A stretch of DNA of 64,000 nucleotides from Natroniella acetigena (GCF_023227745.1 NZ_JALKBX010000007.1:1-64000); one strand, 5' to 3'; positions 44,449 to 52,805 are shown, counted from the first letter of the stretch. Notes: generated by a model from the sequence alone, not told the origin. A program made the numbers and translations.

Positions 44449-45918
44449 ATGAATCTTATAAACCTGTTCAATATTATTAACCAATTATTTAATCTAGAAC
44501 AGGAAGATTTAATAGAATTAAAAGAATTTTTAGAAGAAATGATTGTTGGCAATAAAGAACAAGTTAGAACAGAAGTGGATACTGATTCTATAAAGAATGA
44601 TCAGATTGTATATAATCAATTTTTTATAAATTTACATAATTACCCCAATCAAAGTCCTATGGAAGGAGGTGATGTCAAAGAAAATAAAACTGAAATAGAT
44701 AAAGGTGTTCCTATATCACAAAAGATTGATTTAAAGAATCATAATCAAAAAATTAAGAAAGGAGGTGACAAGATGGTAGATGAAAGTGGAATAAGTAAAC
44801 AAGAGATTGAAAAGATAGCTAAGGAGGGGTTGCTCGCCCAAAATAACGACTGTTCAAATAATAATGAGATTCCAATAGATGATACAGTTGAATTTTGTTG
44901 CTTTATCGAGGTACCAGCAAATTTTGATATAGTTGAGATAAATGATGGAAGAAATTATGAATTTGCTTTCAATGTTGAAGACAAATTAACTTGCTGTTTA
45001 GAAAAGGATACAGTTGAATGTACAGTTAAGGTTAATTGTAAAACAATCACACTTGGTGTAGATGTATTCATAGTCAAGATAGTAGGTTGTATTGAATATA
45101 TTATCAGTATTTCCGATGCAGTTGAAGGGGATAAAGGTGGTAGGATTATCAACCCTACTGTTCCAGCTGAACGTCAAGCAGATGAGGAGGTTTCAATCTG
45201 TTGTACTGATACTGTTTGTGTAAATAATATTGTAGGTGCTGTTGTTCGTGATGATGAATGTAATGATGACCCTTGTGCTGGTTTTAATCCACTGGATGTT
45301 GAAGGTAAAATAGATGTGACTGAGACAGAAGTGATAGAAGGGCCAGAAACAGAATGTCCTAATGTGAAGTTGATTAAGATTAAAGGGGAATTTCAACTTC
45401 CAACCCATCAATTTAATGATGTACCACCTCCACCTGATCGAGAATGTGAATGTAGTTTAAGAGGTGGTGGTAGTGGAGAAGTAACTAATGAAGATGATCT
45501 ATTCTTTGGAGGAAGAGCTGTGCCGCTACTAACGCCAGGGGTATGTCCCGACTGTGGGGTTATTGAAGATAGCTCCTTAAGTTATTTAGTTACCCGTGCG
45601 GGAACTCGATTAAGATTAGAAACTTTTCCAGAAACGTTTGAGATTGAGTGTCCTGATCCATTTAGAAAAAAGCCAAAACCACACAAACCTAATGAAATTG
45701 TAATTACTGGTCAAGGTCAAGCAACTAAGTCTATCCCTGGAGAAGATGATATTGTTGGTGAAGTAGAATTTAGATTTGAAGTTATAGATGGAGGAGAAGG
45801 GCCAGATGCAGATCAATTTAGAATGGAGATTACGCCTAAGGAAGGCGAGCCAGAAGAGTTGGCCCATGATAGTGGTCTGGTAGATCATGATGGTAACTTA
45901 ATTGTTGGAGACTGTTAA
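44449..45918 (+). CDS. Family C1: Cys-rich protein with a strong internal start
   Basis: A 489-aa protein. Residues 1-108 are a helical and Asn/Lys-rich extension. At ATG 44773 a second start has a very strong Shine-Dalgarno (AAAGGAGGTGACAAG), giving 381 aa from MVDESG. From there ~210 residues match C2 almost exactly: two beta-rich modules with paired cysteines (VEFCCFIEVPANFDIV, DKLTCCLEKDT, VSICCTDTVCVNNIVG). A further ~170 residues with CECS, CPDC and EIECPDP are unique to C1. ATG 44449 has AAAGGAG upstream. I do not recognise the family; a cross-linked spore-surface protein is likely. Confidence 0.7.
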   Translation: MNLINLFNIINQLFNLEQEDLIELKEFLEEMIVGNKEQVRTEVDTDSIKNDQIVYNQFFINLHNYPNQSPMEGGDVKENKTEIDKGVPISQKIDLKNHNQKIKKGGDKMVDESGISKQEIEKIAKEGLLAQNNDCSNNNEIPIDDTVEFCCFIEVPANFDIVEINDGRNYEFAFNVEDKLTCCLEKDTVECTVKVNCKTITLGVDVFIVKIVGCIEYIISISDAVEGDKGGRIINPTVPAERQADEEVSICCTDTVCVNNIVGAVVRDDECNDDPCAGFNPLDVEGKIDVTETEVIEGPETECPNVKLIKIKGEFQLPTHQFNDVPPPPDRECECSLRGGGSGEVTNEDDLFFGGRAVPLLTPGVCPDCGVIEDSSLSYLVTRAGTRLRLETFPETFEIECPDPFRKKPKPHKPNEIVITGQGQATKSIPGEDDIVGEVEFRFEVIDGGEGPDADQFRMEITPKEGEPEELAHDSGLVDHDGNLIVGDC

Positions 45919-45938
45919 AGTAGGCAGTTGAAGGGAGT

Positions 45939-45966
45939 CACGATTCTTTTTCTATAACATAATATA
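45939..45966 (+). promoter_or_regulatory. Sigma-K-like promoter, site 7
   Basis: CACG (45939-45942), 15 bases, CATAATATA (45958-45966), 126 bases before C2. Confidence 0.62.
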
Positions 45967-46092
45967 TTAGTTAGTAGATAAGCTTGAATAATATTTTATC
46001 ACTAACTTATGTTATTAGAAAAGAGTAGGTTGACCAAATTTGTGAGTTTGTATTATTAAGTGATTATTTAAGTTAAAAGAGGAGGTGACAAG

Positions 46093-46743
46093 ATGGTAGA
46101 TGAAACTGGAATGAATGAAGAAGAGATTGAAAAGATAGCTAAGGAGGGGTTGCTCGCCCAAAATAACGACTGTTCAAATAATAATGAGATTCCAATAGAT
46201 GATACAGTTGAATTCTGTTGCTTTATTGAGGTGCCAGCAAATTTTGATATAGTTGAGGTAAATGATGGAAGAAATTATGAGTTTGCTTTCAATGTTGAAG
46301 ATAAATTAACTTGCTGTTTAGAAAAGGATACAGTTGGATGTACAGTTAAGGTCAATGATAAATCAATCACACTTGATGTAGATGTATTCATAGTCAAGAT
46401 AGTAGGTTGTATTGAATATATTATCAGTATTTCAGATGCAGTTGAAGGAGATAAAGGTGGTAGGATTATCAATCCTACTGTTCCAGCTGAACGTCAAGCA
46501 GATGAGCAGGTTTCAATCTGTTGTACTGATACTGTTTGCGTAAATAATATTGTAGGTGCTGTTGTTGATGATGATGAATGTAAGGATGATCCTTGTGCTG
46601 GCTTCGATCCACTGGATGTTGAAGGTAAAATAGATGTAACTGAGACAGAAGTGATAGAAGGGCCAGAAACAGAATGTCCTAATGTGAAGTTGATTAAGAT
46701 TAAAGGAGAATTTCAACTTCCGGCCTGCCAATTTAGCGGTTAA
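46093..46743 (+). CDS. Family C2: Cys-rich protein, short duplicate of C1
   Basis: A 216-aa protein that is a near copy of C1 from its internal start onward, at protein and DNA level, including the RBS GGAGGTGACAAG. It diverges at the end of the shared block (PACQFSG then stop, where C1 continues HQFNDVPPPP). Cysteine pairs CC, CC, CC and C-x4-C motifs are kept; two cysteines of C1 are replaced (V-E-C to V-G-C context kept, VNCK to VNDK). It probably shows the ancestral length of the family. It has its own sigma-K-like promoter and terminator. Confidence 0.72.
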   Translation: MVDETGMNEEEIEKIAKEGLLAQNNDCSNNNEIPIDDTVEFCCFIEVPANFDIVEVNDGRNYEFAFNVEDKLTCCLEKDTVGCTVKVNDKSITLDVDVFIVKIVGCIEYIISISDAVEGDKGGRIINPTVPAERQADEQVSICCTDTVCVNNIVGAVVDDDECKDDPCAGFDPLDVEGKIDVTETEVIEGPETECPNVKLIKIKGEFQLPACQFSG

Positions 46744-46750
46744 TGCTTTT

Positions 46751-46785
46751 AAACCTAGAGGAATTGTACCTCTAGGTTTTTGTTT
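46751..46785 (+). terminator. Terminator after C2
   Basis: Hairpin AAACCTAGAGG/CCTCTAGGTTT followed by TTGTTTG. Confidence 0.88.
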
Positions 46786-46787
46786 GT

Positions 46788-46816
46788 CACATAAAAGAAA
46801 TATTTAACATATTATG
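46788..46816 (+). promoter_or_regulatory. Sigma-K-like promoter, site 8
   Basis: CACA (46788-46791), 16 bases, CATATTATG (46808-46816), directly after the C2 terminator and 94 bases before a 21-codon ORF. Confidence 0.6.
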
Positions 46817-46910
46817 TATTAATTTAAAAAGAATTGTGGGTTTAATGACTAGAATAAATATTTTGTATATTACTATAGTCAAAGATATTTATTTAGAAAG
46901 GGGGAAGTGA

Positions 46911-46976
46911 ATGTCAGGTTACTGGGCTGCCAATATACCTTTTTCTGACCCTCCGGGCCCACCAGATCTTGTTTAA
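46911..46976 (+). CDS. 21-residue Pro-rich peptide ORF
   Basis: A very short ORF (ATG 46911, TAA 46974-46976) encoding a 21-aa peptide that starts MSGYWAANIPFSDPP and ends in a Gly-Pro-Pro-rich tail. AAAGGGGGAAGTG lies just upstream, a sigma-K-like site precedes it and a hairpin (47003-47035) follows, so it has the full equipment of a gene. Aromatic and proline-rich character suits a spore-surface peptide or an anchoring leader without its protein. The function is unknown. Confidence 0.6.
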   Translation: MSGYWAANIPFSDPPGPPDLV

Positions 46977-47002
46977 AATTTAAAAAGTTAGATGATTGAA
47001 GC

Positions 47003-47040
47003 AAAAGCTTCGTTATCAATAGTAGTGAAGCTTTTAATAT
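47003..47040 (+). terminator. Hairpin after the 21-codon ORF
   Basis: AAAAGCTTC/GAAGCTTTT with a 16-base loop and a T-rich run some bases later. Confidence 0.6.
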
Positions 47041-47205
47041 TTTAAATTTTTCAAAATTATAATTATATCAAGTTTGATAATTGCATAAAATGACTAGTAA
47101 GAAGAAAGGAATATAGTGAAAGTAAAAAAATCACAAAAGGTTTAACTTTACCTCAGTTAAAAGAATAATATTATTATAAAGGTTAATAGATTAAGGAGGG
47201 TTATA

Positions 47206-47595
47206 ATGAAGGTCTTGAAAAAAAGTAATTCAGTAGCTCCAAGAAACTTAACTGTTAGTAATAAAAGTGATATTGAATGTGGTTATTTATTTGAGATGAG
47301 TAGAGAACAGATTCCAGGCTATCTATCGGTTAAAATCGATAATTATGACTTGGAAGCAGATGAGCTAAAATTCTTTGGAGTTTCTAAAAAGGGAGCACCA
47401 GTATCTGGGGTAGGAGTTTCTGCTTCAAAGCTAGATAACAAGGAGCAAGAAGAGGTTATTGCTTTATTTAATATTGAGAAATTAGTTCAAAGTGGACAGT
47501 TTACTGAAGATACAGTAGAAGGCGTAATTACATTAGGCAATCAAGAATTAGGTAGAGATGAGATTAATACTAACCCTGAGATTTATCTAGGATAA
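47206..47595 (+). CDS. Protein of unknown function in the spore-surface cluster
   Basis: A 129-aa protein, soluble, mixed alpha/beta, with one cysteine (IECGYLFEM). Segments such as IPGYLSVKIDNYDLEADELK and VEGVITLGNQELGRDE suggest a beta-sandwich with an acidic surface. RBS AAGGAGGG 5 bases before ATG. No sigma-K-like site was found in the 200 bases upstream. It ends at a hairpin shared with the convergent gene. I recognise no family. Confidence 0.6.
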   Translation: MKVLKKSNSVAPRNLTVSNKSDIECGYLFEMSREQIPGYLSVKIDNYDLEADELKFFGVSKKGAPVSGVGVSASKLDNKEQEEVIALFNIEKLVQSGQFTEDTVEGVITLGNQELGRDEINTNPEIYLG

Positions 47596-47600
47596 GATTG

Positions 47601-47638
47601 AGATATCAATTGAGCTATTTAGCTCAATTGATATCTTT
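47601..47638. terminator. Bidirectional terminator between convergent unknown genes
   Basis: A near-perfect palindrome, AGATATCAATTGAGCTA and complement. It overlaps the 3' end of the minus-strand gene. Confidence 0.85.
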
Positions 47639-48023
47639 CATTTAATACTTTTGTACCTTCTGCTAAAAAGAGGTTAAAGATGATAGTGTCTTTATAAAAG
47701 TATTGTTTAGGGATAGTAAATAAGTGATAGCTATCTTCATTCAGCTCAATAATTGTTTGGGCATGGTAAGCACGGTAAAATATTTCCTTAACCCTACCAT
47801 TAAGAAATAATAAAAGTAGTTGATTGGTAAATTTTAAGCCTTTAGGATAACTGATATTATACATGTTTAATTTTTTTTGAGCTTGCTGCTGATTATCAAA
47901 AATAAATAATCGATGTCTATAATTATTGGCCCAACCTGTATTAAATTCTCTGGTTCGTACTGTCAAAGGGATATATTGGACTAAAGGATAAGGTAAGATA
48001 TGATCAGGATAATTCGATGGCAT
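47619..48023 (-). CDS. Protein of unknown function
   Basis: A 134-aa protein, rich in aromatic residues (many Tyr and Phe) and without cysteine. Pattern: YIPLTVRTREFNTGWANNYR, FDNQQQAQKKLNMYN, LFLNGRVKEIFYRAYHAQ. AAAGGAGGGAG lies 4 bases before ATG on the minus strand. The final codons lie in the shared terminator palindrome. No membrane segment or known domain is recognised. It faces away from the SipL-like gene at 48279. Confidence 0.6.
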   Translation of the reverse strand: MPSNYPDHILPYPLVQYIPLTVRTREFNTGWANNYRHRLFIFDNQQQAQKKLNMYNISYPKGLKFTNQLLLLFLNGRVKEIFYRAYHAQTIIELNEDSYHLFTIPKQYFYKDTIIFNLFLAEGTKVLNERYQLS

Positions 48024-48206
48024 TAAACTCCCTCCTTTTTTGATTATTCACAATGGACAATGCACAATTAAAACACTAATTTTTATTCTGGCTGTTTTTA
48101 AATGGATTACTTAAACTAAGACTTAACTTTAGACTAAGTCTTATATAATATACTTATGCAAAGAGTAGGAAAATGATTATCCAATAATTGTAAAAAGAAA
48201 GTTGTG

Positions 48207-48234
48207 CACATTTTAAATTTGGTTGCATATATTA
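48207..48234 (+). promoter_or_regulatory. Sigma-K-like promoter, site 9
   Basis: CACA (48207-48210), 15 bases, CATATATTA (48226-48234), 45 bases before the SipL-like gene. SipL in Clostridioides is expressed in the mother cell, although early under sigma-E. Confidence 0.65.
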
Positions 48235-48278
48235 TATATGAAAGCTAGACTAGTTAGCTAACAGAAAGGAGGAAGATA

Positions 48279-49886
48279 ATGGCAATTAATTTTAAAGAGG
48301 AAATGGTCAGGGTAGAATATGTAATTGGTGAAGATACAGTTAGAGAGTCAATTACCAGGGAGGTACAGATCCCTGTTGATCAGAAACCAGATATAGAGCG
48401 AATTTTAGAAGTTGATACTTCGCTCAGAACTGTTACAACAGAAGCAGAAGATGGAGGAGTTATTTTAGAAGGGGTAATTGATGTAGGGGTAATTTATGTT
48501 GCAGATGTTCCTGAAGAGGATCCTCAGCAGCCCGTCCATTATTTTGAGGGAACTATTGAATTTACTAATTTTATAGATATTCCAGAAGCAGAAGAGGGAA
48601 TGGCTGCTTTCGGTGATGCTAATATTATTCGAGCCAGTTATGATTTTGTTGATGAACGAACAGTAGAGGTTACTGTTGTAATTAGAAAGTTTGCTAAGGT
48701 GACTGATTATCGCCAGATTACTATTATTACTGATGTGAAGGGGATTAAGGAAGAGTTAATTGAGAGGGAATTATTACGAATAGAAAATGTGATTGCTGAA
48801 GAGCTAGAACAGATAATTGTCAGAGGAACGATTGATGTTCCCCCTGAGAAACCGTCGGTGGAGAGAGTATTAAAAGTTGATGTCGATTTAGTAGATGAAG
48901 TTGAAGTTGATATAACTGAAGACGGGGTTATTATCGACGGAACCTTTGAAGGTGGTATTGTCTATGTTTCCACAGAAGAAGATCAATCGGTTCACTTTGC
49001 TGAGGGAGTAATTGAGTTTTCTGAAGTTGTTGATCTACCTGGTGTCAGCCCTGATATGTCGGCCTTTGTGGATGTTATTTTGAAGCGTTTTGATTTTAGG
49101 TTACGGAATGAAGGTACTGTAGTAGAAGTAGAAGCTTTGATTGAAATCTTTGTTAAGGTAACTGAACCACGACAGATTAAGGTTATAACGGATGTCTTAA
49201 GTGATAAGGTAGAAATAGAAGAGGAGTTACTTAGGGTAGAAGAAGTAGTTGGAGAAGATACAGTTACCGATACAGTTACTGAGCAACTGATTGTTCCAAA
49301 TGGTAAGCCCGATATAGAACGGGTTCTAGAAGCAAATGCTCAGCTACGTGATCCAACCGGTCGAGTAGAAGATGGAGGAGTTGCTATTGAAGCAATAATT
49401 CAAGGGAAGGTCTTGTATGTAGCAGATTTAGAGGACCAACCTGTTCATTTCTTCAAGGATGATTTCGACTTTACTAATTTTGTTGGTATACCTGGAGCCG
49501 AAGTTGGAATGTCCAGTTATGTTGATGTTAGACTTAAGCGAGTTAGAGCTGCTCGTTTAGGGCCTAGAACAGTAGAGTTGACTGCTACCTTGCTTAAATT
49601 TGCTAAAGTAACTAACTTCAGACAACTTACGATTGTAACCGATATAGTAGTCGTTTCTCCAGTTGTGGATGAACCTGTTTGTGATAGACCATCCCGAGTT
49701 GTTTATGTAGTTCAACCTGGAGATACCTTATATAAGATAGCTAAGCGTTATAGAACGACAATAGCTGCGATTGTTGATGCCAATGATATTGTGAATCCTG
49801 ATCAACTGCAGGTAGGTCAAAAGCTAGTCATTCCAAAGTGTATCATTGATGATCCTAAAGAACCGCCAAAGCCACCGTTGGGTTAA
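48279..49886 (+). CDS. SipL-like spore protein: three SPOCS (DUF3794) domains and a LysM domain
   Basis: A 535-aa protein. Three tandem SPOCS repeats at ~1-160, 163-305 and 318-455, each with a start like VxxExLxRIENVI and a core like GVILEGVIDVGVIYVAD...VHYFEGTIEFTNF (broken here by the dots). A C-terminal LysM domain (~472-517, VVYVVQPGDTLYKIAKRYRT) follows. This is the layout of SipL, which binds SpoIVA and anchors the coat basement layer to the spore in clostridia. RBS AAAGGAGG. It is monocistronic with a terminator. Confidence 0.85.
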   Translation: MAINFKEEMVRVEYVIGEDTVRESITREVQIPVDQKPDIERILEVDTSLRTVTTEAEDGGVILEGVIDVGVIYVADVPEEDPQQPVHYFEGTIEFTNFIDIPEAEEGMAAFGDANIIRASYDFVDERTVEVTVVIRKFAKVTDYRQITIITDVKGIKEELIERELLRIENVIAEELEQIIVRGTIDVPPEKPSVERVLKVDVDLVDEVEVDITEDGVIIDGTFEGGIVYVSTEEDQSVHFAEGVIEFSEVVDLPGVSPDMSAFVDVILKRFDFRLRNEGTVVEVEALIEIFVKVTEPRQIKVITDVLSDKVEIEEELLRVEEVVGEDTVTDTVTEQLIVPNGKPDIERVLEANAQLRDPTGRVEDGGVAIEAIIQGKVLYVADLEDQPVHFFKDDFDFTNFVGIPGAEVGMSSYVDVRLKRVRAARLGPRTVELTATLLKFAKVTNFRQLTIVTDIVVVSPVVDEPVCDRPSRVVYVVQPGDTLYKIAKRYRTTIAAIVDANDIVNPDQLQVGQKLVIPKCIIDDPKEPPKPPLG

Positions 49887-49917
49887 GATTTAGTTAAAAA
49901 TAGAGAGTAATGCTAAG

Positions 49918-49969
49918 AATCAAGTAGAGGAGATCAAAGATCTCCCTTGCTTGATTTATTTTTTTTGTA
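49918..49969 (+). terminator. Terminator after the SipL-like gene
   Basis: Hairpin AATCAAG...GGAGATC/GATCTCC...CTTGATT followed by eight T. Confidence 0.85.
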
Positions 49970-49979
49970 GCTGTATTAC

Positions 49980-50190
49980 AATATTGTGGCACTTTTGTGC
50001 CACAATATTGAGTTGACAGTTTACGGTTTACAGTTTACAGTTAAAATTCAAAACTAAAAAAAGTTCCTGAAAAGTTCTATGCCTACAAGTTTATATACTT
50101 TTTGATTTTAAGATGTTAATGTTCTTAACTGTCAACCGTCAACTGTTCACTGTCAACTGATATTAAGTGGCAAAGTGACACTTAATATCA
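49980..50190. repeat. Intergenic repeat R3
   Basis: A 211-base element with the R2 architecture: opening hairpin (AATATTGTGGCAC/GTGCCACAATATT), arms GTTGACAGTTTACGGTTTAC and CAACTGTTCACTGTCAAC, a core with CTACAAGTTTATATAC and TTTTTGATTTTAAG, and closing hairpin (TGATATTAAGTGGC/GACACTTAATATCA). Its last three bases form the stop codon of the minus-strand RNase J gene. Confidence 0.72.
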
Positions 50191-51861
50191 ATTGGTGCTT
50201 GGTACCTTCATAATCAGCGGCAAGATTATCGGAGAGCGTTTGGTCTGTTGATAAACATAAGCACTCAAAAACTCTCTAACCTTCTTTTTTAAGGTAGCGA
50301 GATGGGTTTTATCCTCTTGGTATGCTTTCTTAAAAATCTTTTTTAATTGAGACTTAACTTCAGTCAAAAACTTTTTGGAATTCTGGTAATAATTAAACCC
50401 TTTAGTAGTAATCTTAGGATCGAGCAATAGCTCACCTGATTGTTCAGAGATGGATAAAGCTATGATCATTAATCCATTTTCTGCTAGATTATTACGCTCA
50501 GTCAATAATTTTTGATCTAGATCACCAACTCCTCCTCCTTCAATATAGACTCTATCAGCAGGGACAGAATCCGAAGAAAAATAGGCTTCTTCAGAGTTGA
50601 TATTTAACCTAGAGCCATTCTTAGTAATAAAGATCTGGTCATTAGGGATACCGACTTCTTGGGCCAACAGAGCATGATGATAGAGATGGCGATATTCGCC
50701 ATGGACAGGAATAAAATATTCAGGTCTGATCAGATCAAGCATCATCTTTAACTCTTCTTGGTAAGCATGTCCTGAAGCATGAAGGCTTAAGTCTCTACCA
50801 TAAATCACCTTGGCCCCTTGGGCAAAGAGTTGATTGATTGTACTACCGACTGCTATTTCATTACCTGGGATTGGAGTAGCAGATAAGATTACAGTATCAC
50901 CAGGCTTGATCTTTACCTGCTTATGTTCCTTACGAGCAACCCTACTTAAAGCAGCCATTGGTTCACCCTGACTACCGGTCATCAATAGGACAAGTTCATC
51001 ATCAGCAAAGTTACTGCTCTCTCGACTATTGATCAGTTGTTTCTCTGGTAGATCAAGGTAATCTAATTTTACAGCTAGTTTAGTATTTTCGTGCATACTC
51101 CGCCCCAAGAGGGCAATTTTCCGTCCAGTTTGGGTGGCTGCATCAATAATCTGTTGGATACGGTCGAGCTGTGAAGAGAAAGTACTGATTAAAATGCGAC
51201 CCTTTACTGTAGAGAAGATGTCGTTAATAGTCTCTTGGACAGCTTTTTCTGACAGTGAATAACCTTGTTGTTCCGCATTGGTACTATCTGACAATAAAGC
51301 TAGAACACCTTCTGCACCTAGCTTAGTTAGACTATTAAAGTCGGTTGTTTCATTGATTGGACTATGATCAAATTTAAAATCTCCCGTATAAAGAATAGTT
51401 CCTAGTGGTGTTTTAATACTGATAGCTGCTGCCCCTGGAATGTTGTGAGTTAGCGTGATAAATTCAATTTGAAAGGGATCTAAATCTATTGTGTGACCTG
51501 GTTTGATAGTCTGTAACTGATCGGTTTTGTCAACATGGTTATCCTTTAGTTTCTTTTCGATCATCTTGGTAGTGAATTTGGTTCCATAGATTGGTAGATC
51601 AATCTCCTGTAGTAAGAAAGGAATCGAGCCGATATGGTCTTCATGAGCATGACTGATCAATGCAGCCTTGGCCCGTTCTTGATTTTCAATTAGATATGAC
51701 ATATTAGGGATTATTAAATCTACCCCTGGTGTTTGCTTGGTAGGAAACATAACCCCACAATCTAAGACCAGAATTTGATCATTGTATTCAACTAAGATCA
51801 TATTATTTCCGATTTCTTCTCTTCCACCGAGTGGAATAATTGAAATCTCTTTTTGTTTCAT
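50188..51861 (-). CDS. rnj: Ribonuclease J
   Basis: Metallo-beta-lactamase/beta-CASP ribonuclease with 5'-3' exo- and endonuclease activity, central to mRNA turnover and rRNA maturation in Firmicutes. Motifs: HAHEDHIGSIPFL (zinc site), LYTGDFKFD, LSDSTNAE, SGHAYQEEL and the PVHGEYRH C-terminal zinc motif. At 557 aa it is full length. The start ATG has GAGGTGAGC upstream. Its stop codon TGA is contributed by the terminal hairpin of repeat R3, so the repeat arrived precisely at, or slightly changed, the 3' end. Confidence 0.96.
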   Translation of the reverse strand: MKQKEISIIPLGGREEIGNNMILVEYNDQILVLDCGVMFPTKQTPGVDLIIPNMSYLIENQERAKAALISHAHEDHIGSIPFLLQEIDLPIYGTKFTTKMIEKKLKDNHVDKTDQLQTIKPGHTIDLDPFQIEFITLTHNIPGAAAISIKTPLGTILYTGDFKFDHSPINETTDFNSLTKLGAEGVLALLSDSTNAEQQGYSLSEKAVQETINDIFSTVKGRILISTFSSQLDRIQQIIDAATQTGRKIALLGRSMHENTKLAVKLDYLDLPEKQLINSRESSNFADDELVLLMTGSQGEPMAALSRVARKEHKQVKIKPGDTVILSATPIPGNEIAVGSTINQLFAQGAKVIYGRDLSLHASGHAYQEELKMMLDLIRPEYFIPVHGEYRHLYHHALLAQEVGIPNDQIFITKNGSRLNINSEEAYFSSDSVPADRVYIEGGGVGDLDQKLLTERNNLAENGLMIIALSISEQSGELLLDPKITTKGFNYYQNSKKFLTEVKSQLKKIFKKAYQEDKTHLATLKKKVREFLSAYVYQQTKRSPIILPLIMKVPSTN

Positions 51862-51982
51862 CTTTGCTCACCTCTAGTTTATTATTTTCTTTAATTAGTT
51901 TTTCTATTATAGTAATTAGTAATTGGTGAAAACAATAACTGATATTAATTACACTTTAGACTTGGGGGTTATAATTGTTAAA

Positions 51983-52498
51983 TTAATTTGGGATTTTGAG
52001 TCTTTGGCCCGGATAGATTAAATCCTGATTACTAAGATTATTCAATCGAACAAGTTCTTGGACAGTTGTATTGAACTTTTTAGCAATCTGATATAGACTA
52101 TCACCTGGTTGAACAGTGTAGTAGGTCAAGTTGTTATCTGGATTATCTGGATTTCTTGTTTGCTGTTGTTTGATTTCAATTGGAGTACCAACTTTTACTT
52201 GGCTATAGAGGTACTCTGCATCATGATTATACATTCTAACACAGCCTAAAGAAGCAGCTGTACCAATTGAAGCTGGGTTATTGGTACCATGAATGCCATG
52301 CATCCGAGTGGTAAATTGCATCCAGCGAGTTCCTAAGGCAGGATTAGAAGGATTTTTAATTTTGTTAATGATTCTGTAGTTACCTGGAGGAGTCGGGGTA
52401 GCTGGTTTACCAATTGCAACAGGGAAACTATTAGTAACCTGATTGTCTTGAAGCAGATATAACTTACGTTCGTTTAAGATGATTAGAATTTTTGCCAT
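51983..52498 (-). CDS. L,D-transpeptidase (YkuD) with LysM domain
   Basis: A 171-aa enzyme forming or exchanging 3-3 cross-links in peptidoglycan. The YkuD domain (~1-115) has HGIHGTNNPASIG and the catalytic SLGCVRM; a LysM domain (~127-170, YYTVQPGDSLYQIAKKFN) binds the wall. No signal peptide is visible, as for YkuD of B. subtilis, which is a spore protein made in the mother cell. AAAGGAGG lies 6 bases before ATG 52498. A role in spore cortex or wall is an inference. Confidence 0.93.
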   Translation of the reverse strand: MAKILIILNERKLYLLQDNQVTNSFPVAIGKPATPTPPGNYRIINKIKNPSNPALGTRWMQFTTRMHGIHGTNNPASIGTAASLGCVRMYNHDAEYLYSQVKVGTPIEIKQQQTRNPDNPDNNLTYYTVQPGDSLYQIAKKFNTTVQELVRLNNLSNQDLIYPGQRLKIPN

Positions 52499-52805
52499 CA
52501 AATCCCTCCTTTCTAAAAATCAATTGACAATTTACAATTGATAATTAACAGTTAAAAAACTTAAAAACAAAAACCTTTGTTTTTAGACTTTAAAAGCAAT
52601 GTTATCAGCAGATAATTTTATTAATAAAATCTAGATTTTCATATTAATTATTAATCTTTTATCAGTGTTAATTTGTGTAGATTAGTGGCTACTCAATTTT
52701 AAATTTAGACTACTATATTTATATTCAAGTGGAATAAGAAAGGTTAAAATGCTAGAATACATTTCTAAATTTTGGATAAAATACTTTTGGAAGGAGGGAG
52801 GCAAG
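52499..52805. other. AT-rich intergenic region with short repeats
   Basis: About 307 bases between divergent genes. It holds an AATTGACAATTTACAATTG-type repeat (52520-52556) and a weak hairpin (TAAAAACAAA/TTTGTTTTTA near 52562-52587). No clear promoter hexamers or ORFs are seen. Confidence 0.45.

Noticed and set aside
35789-49886. Prophage or plasmid island
   Set aside because: No integrase, terminase, capsid, replication or conjugation genes; duplicated structural genes with spore-type promoters explain the region better.
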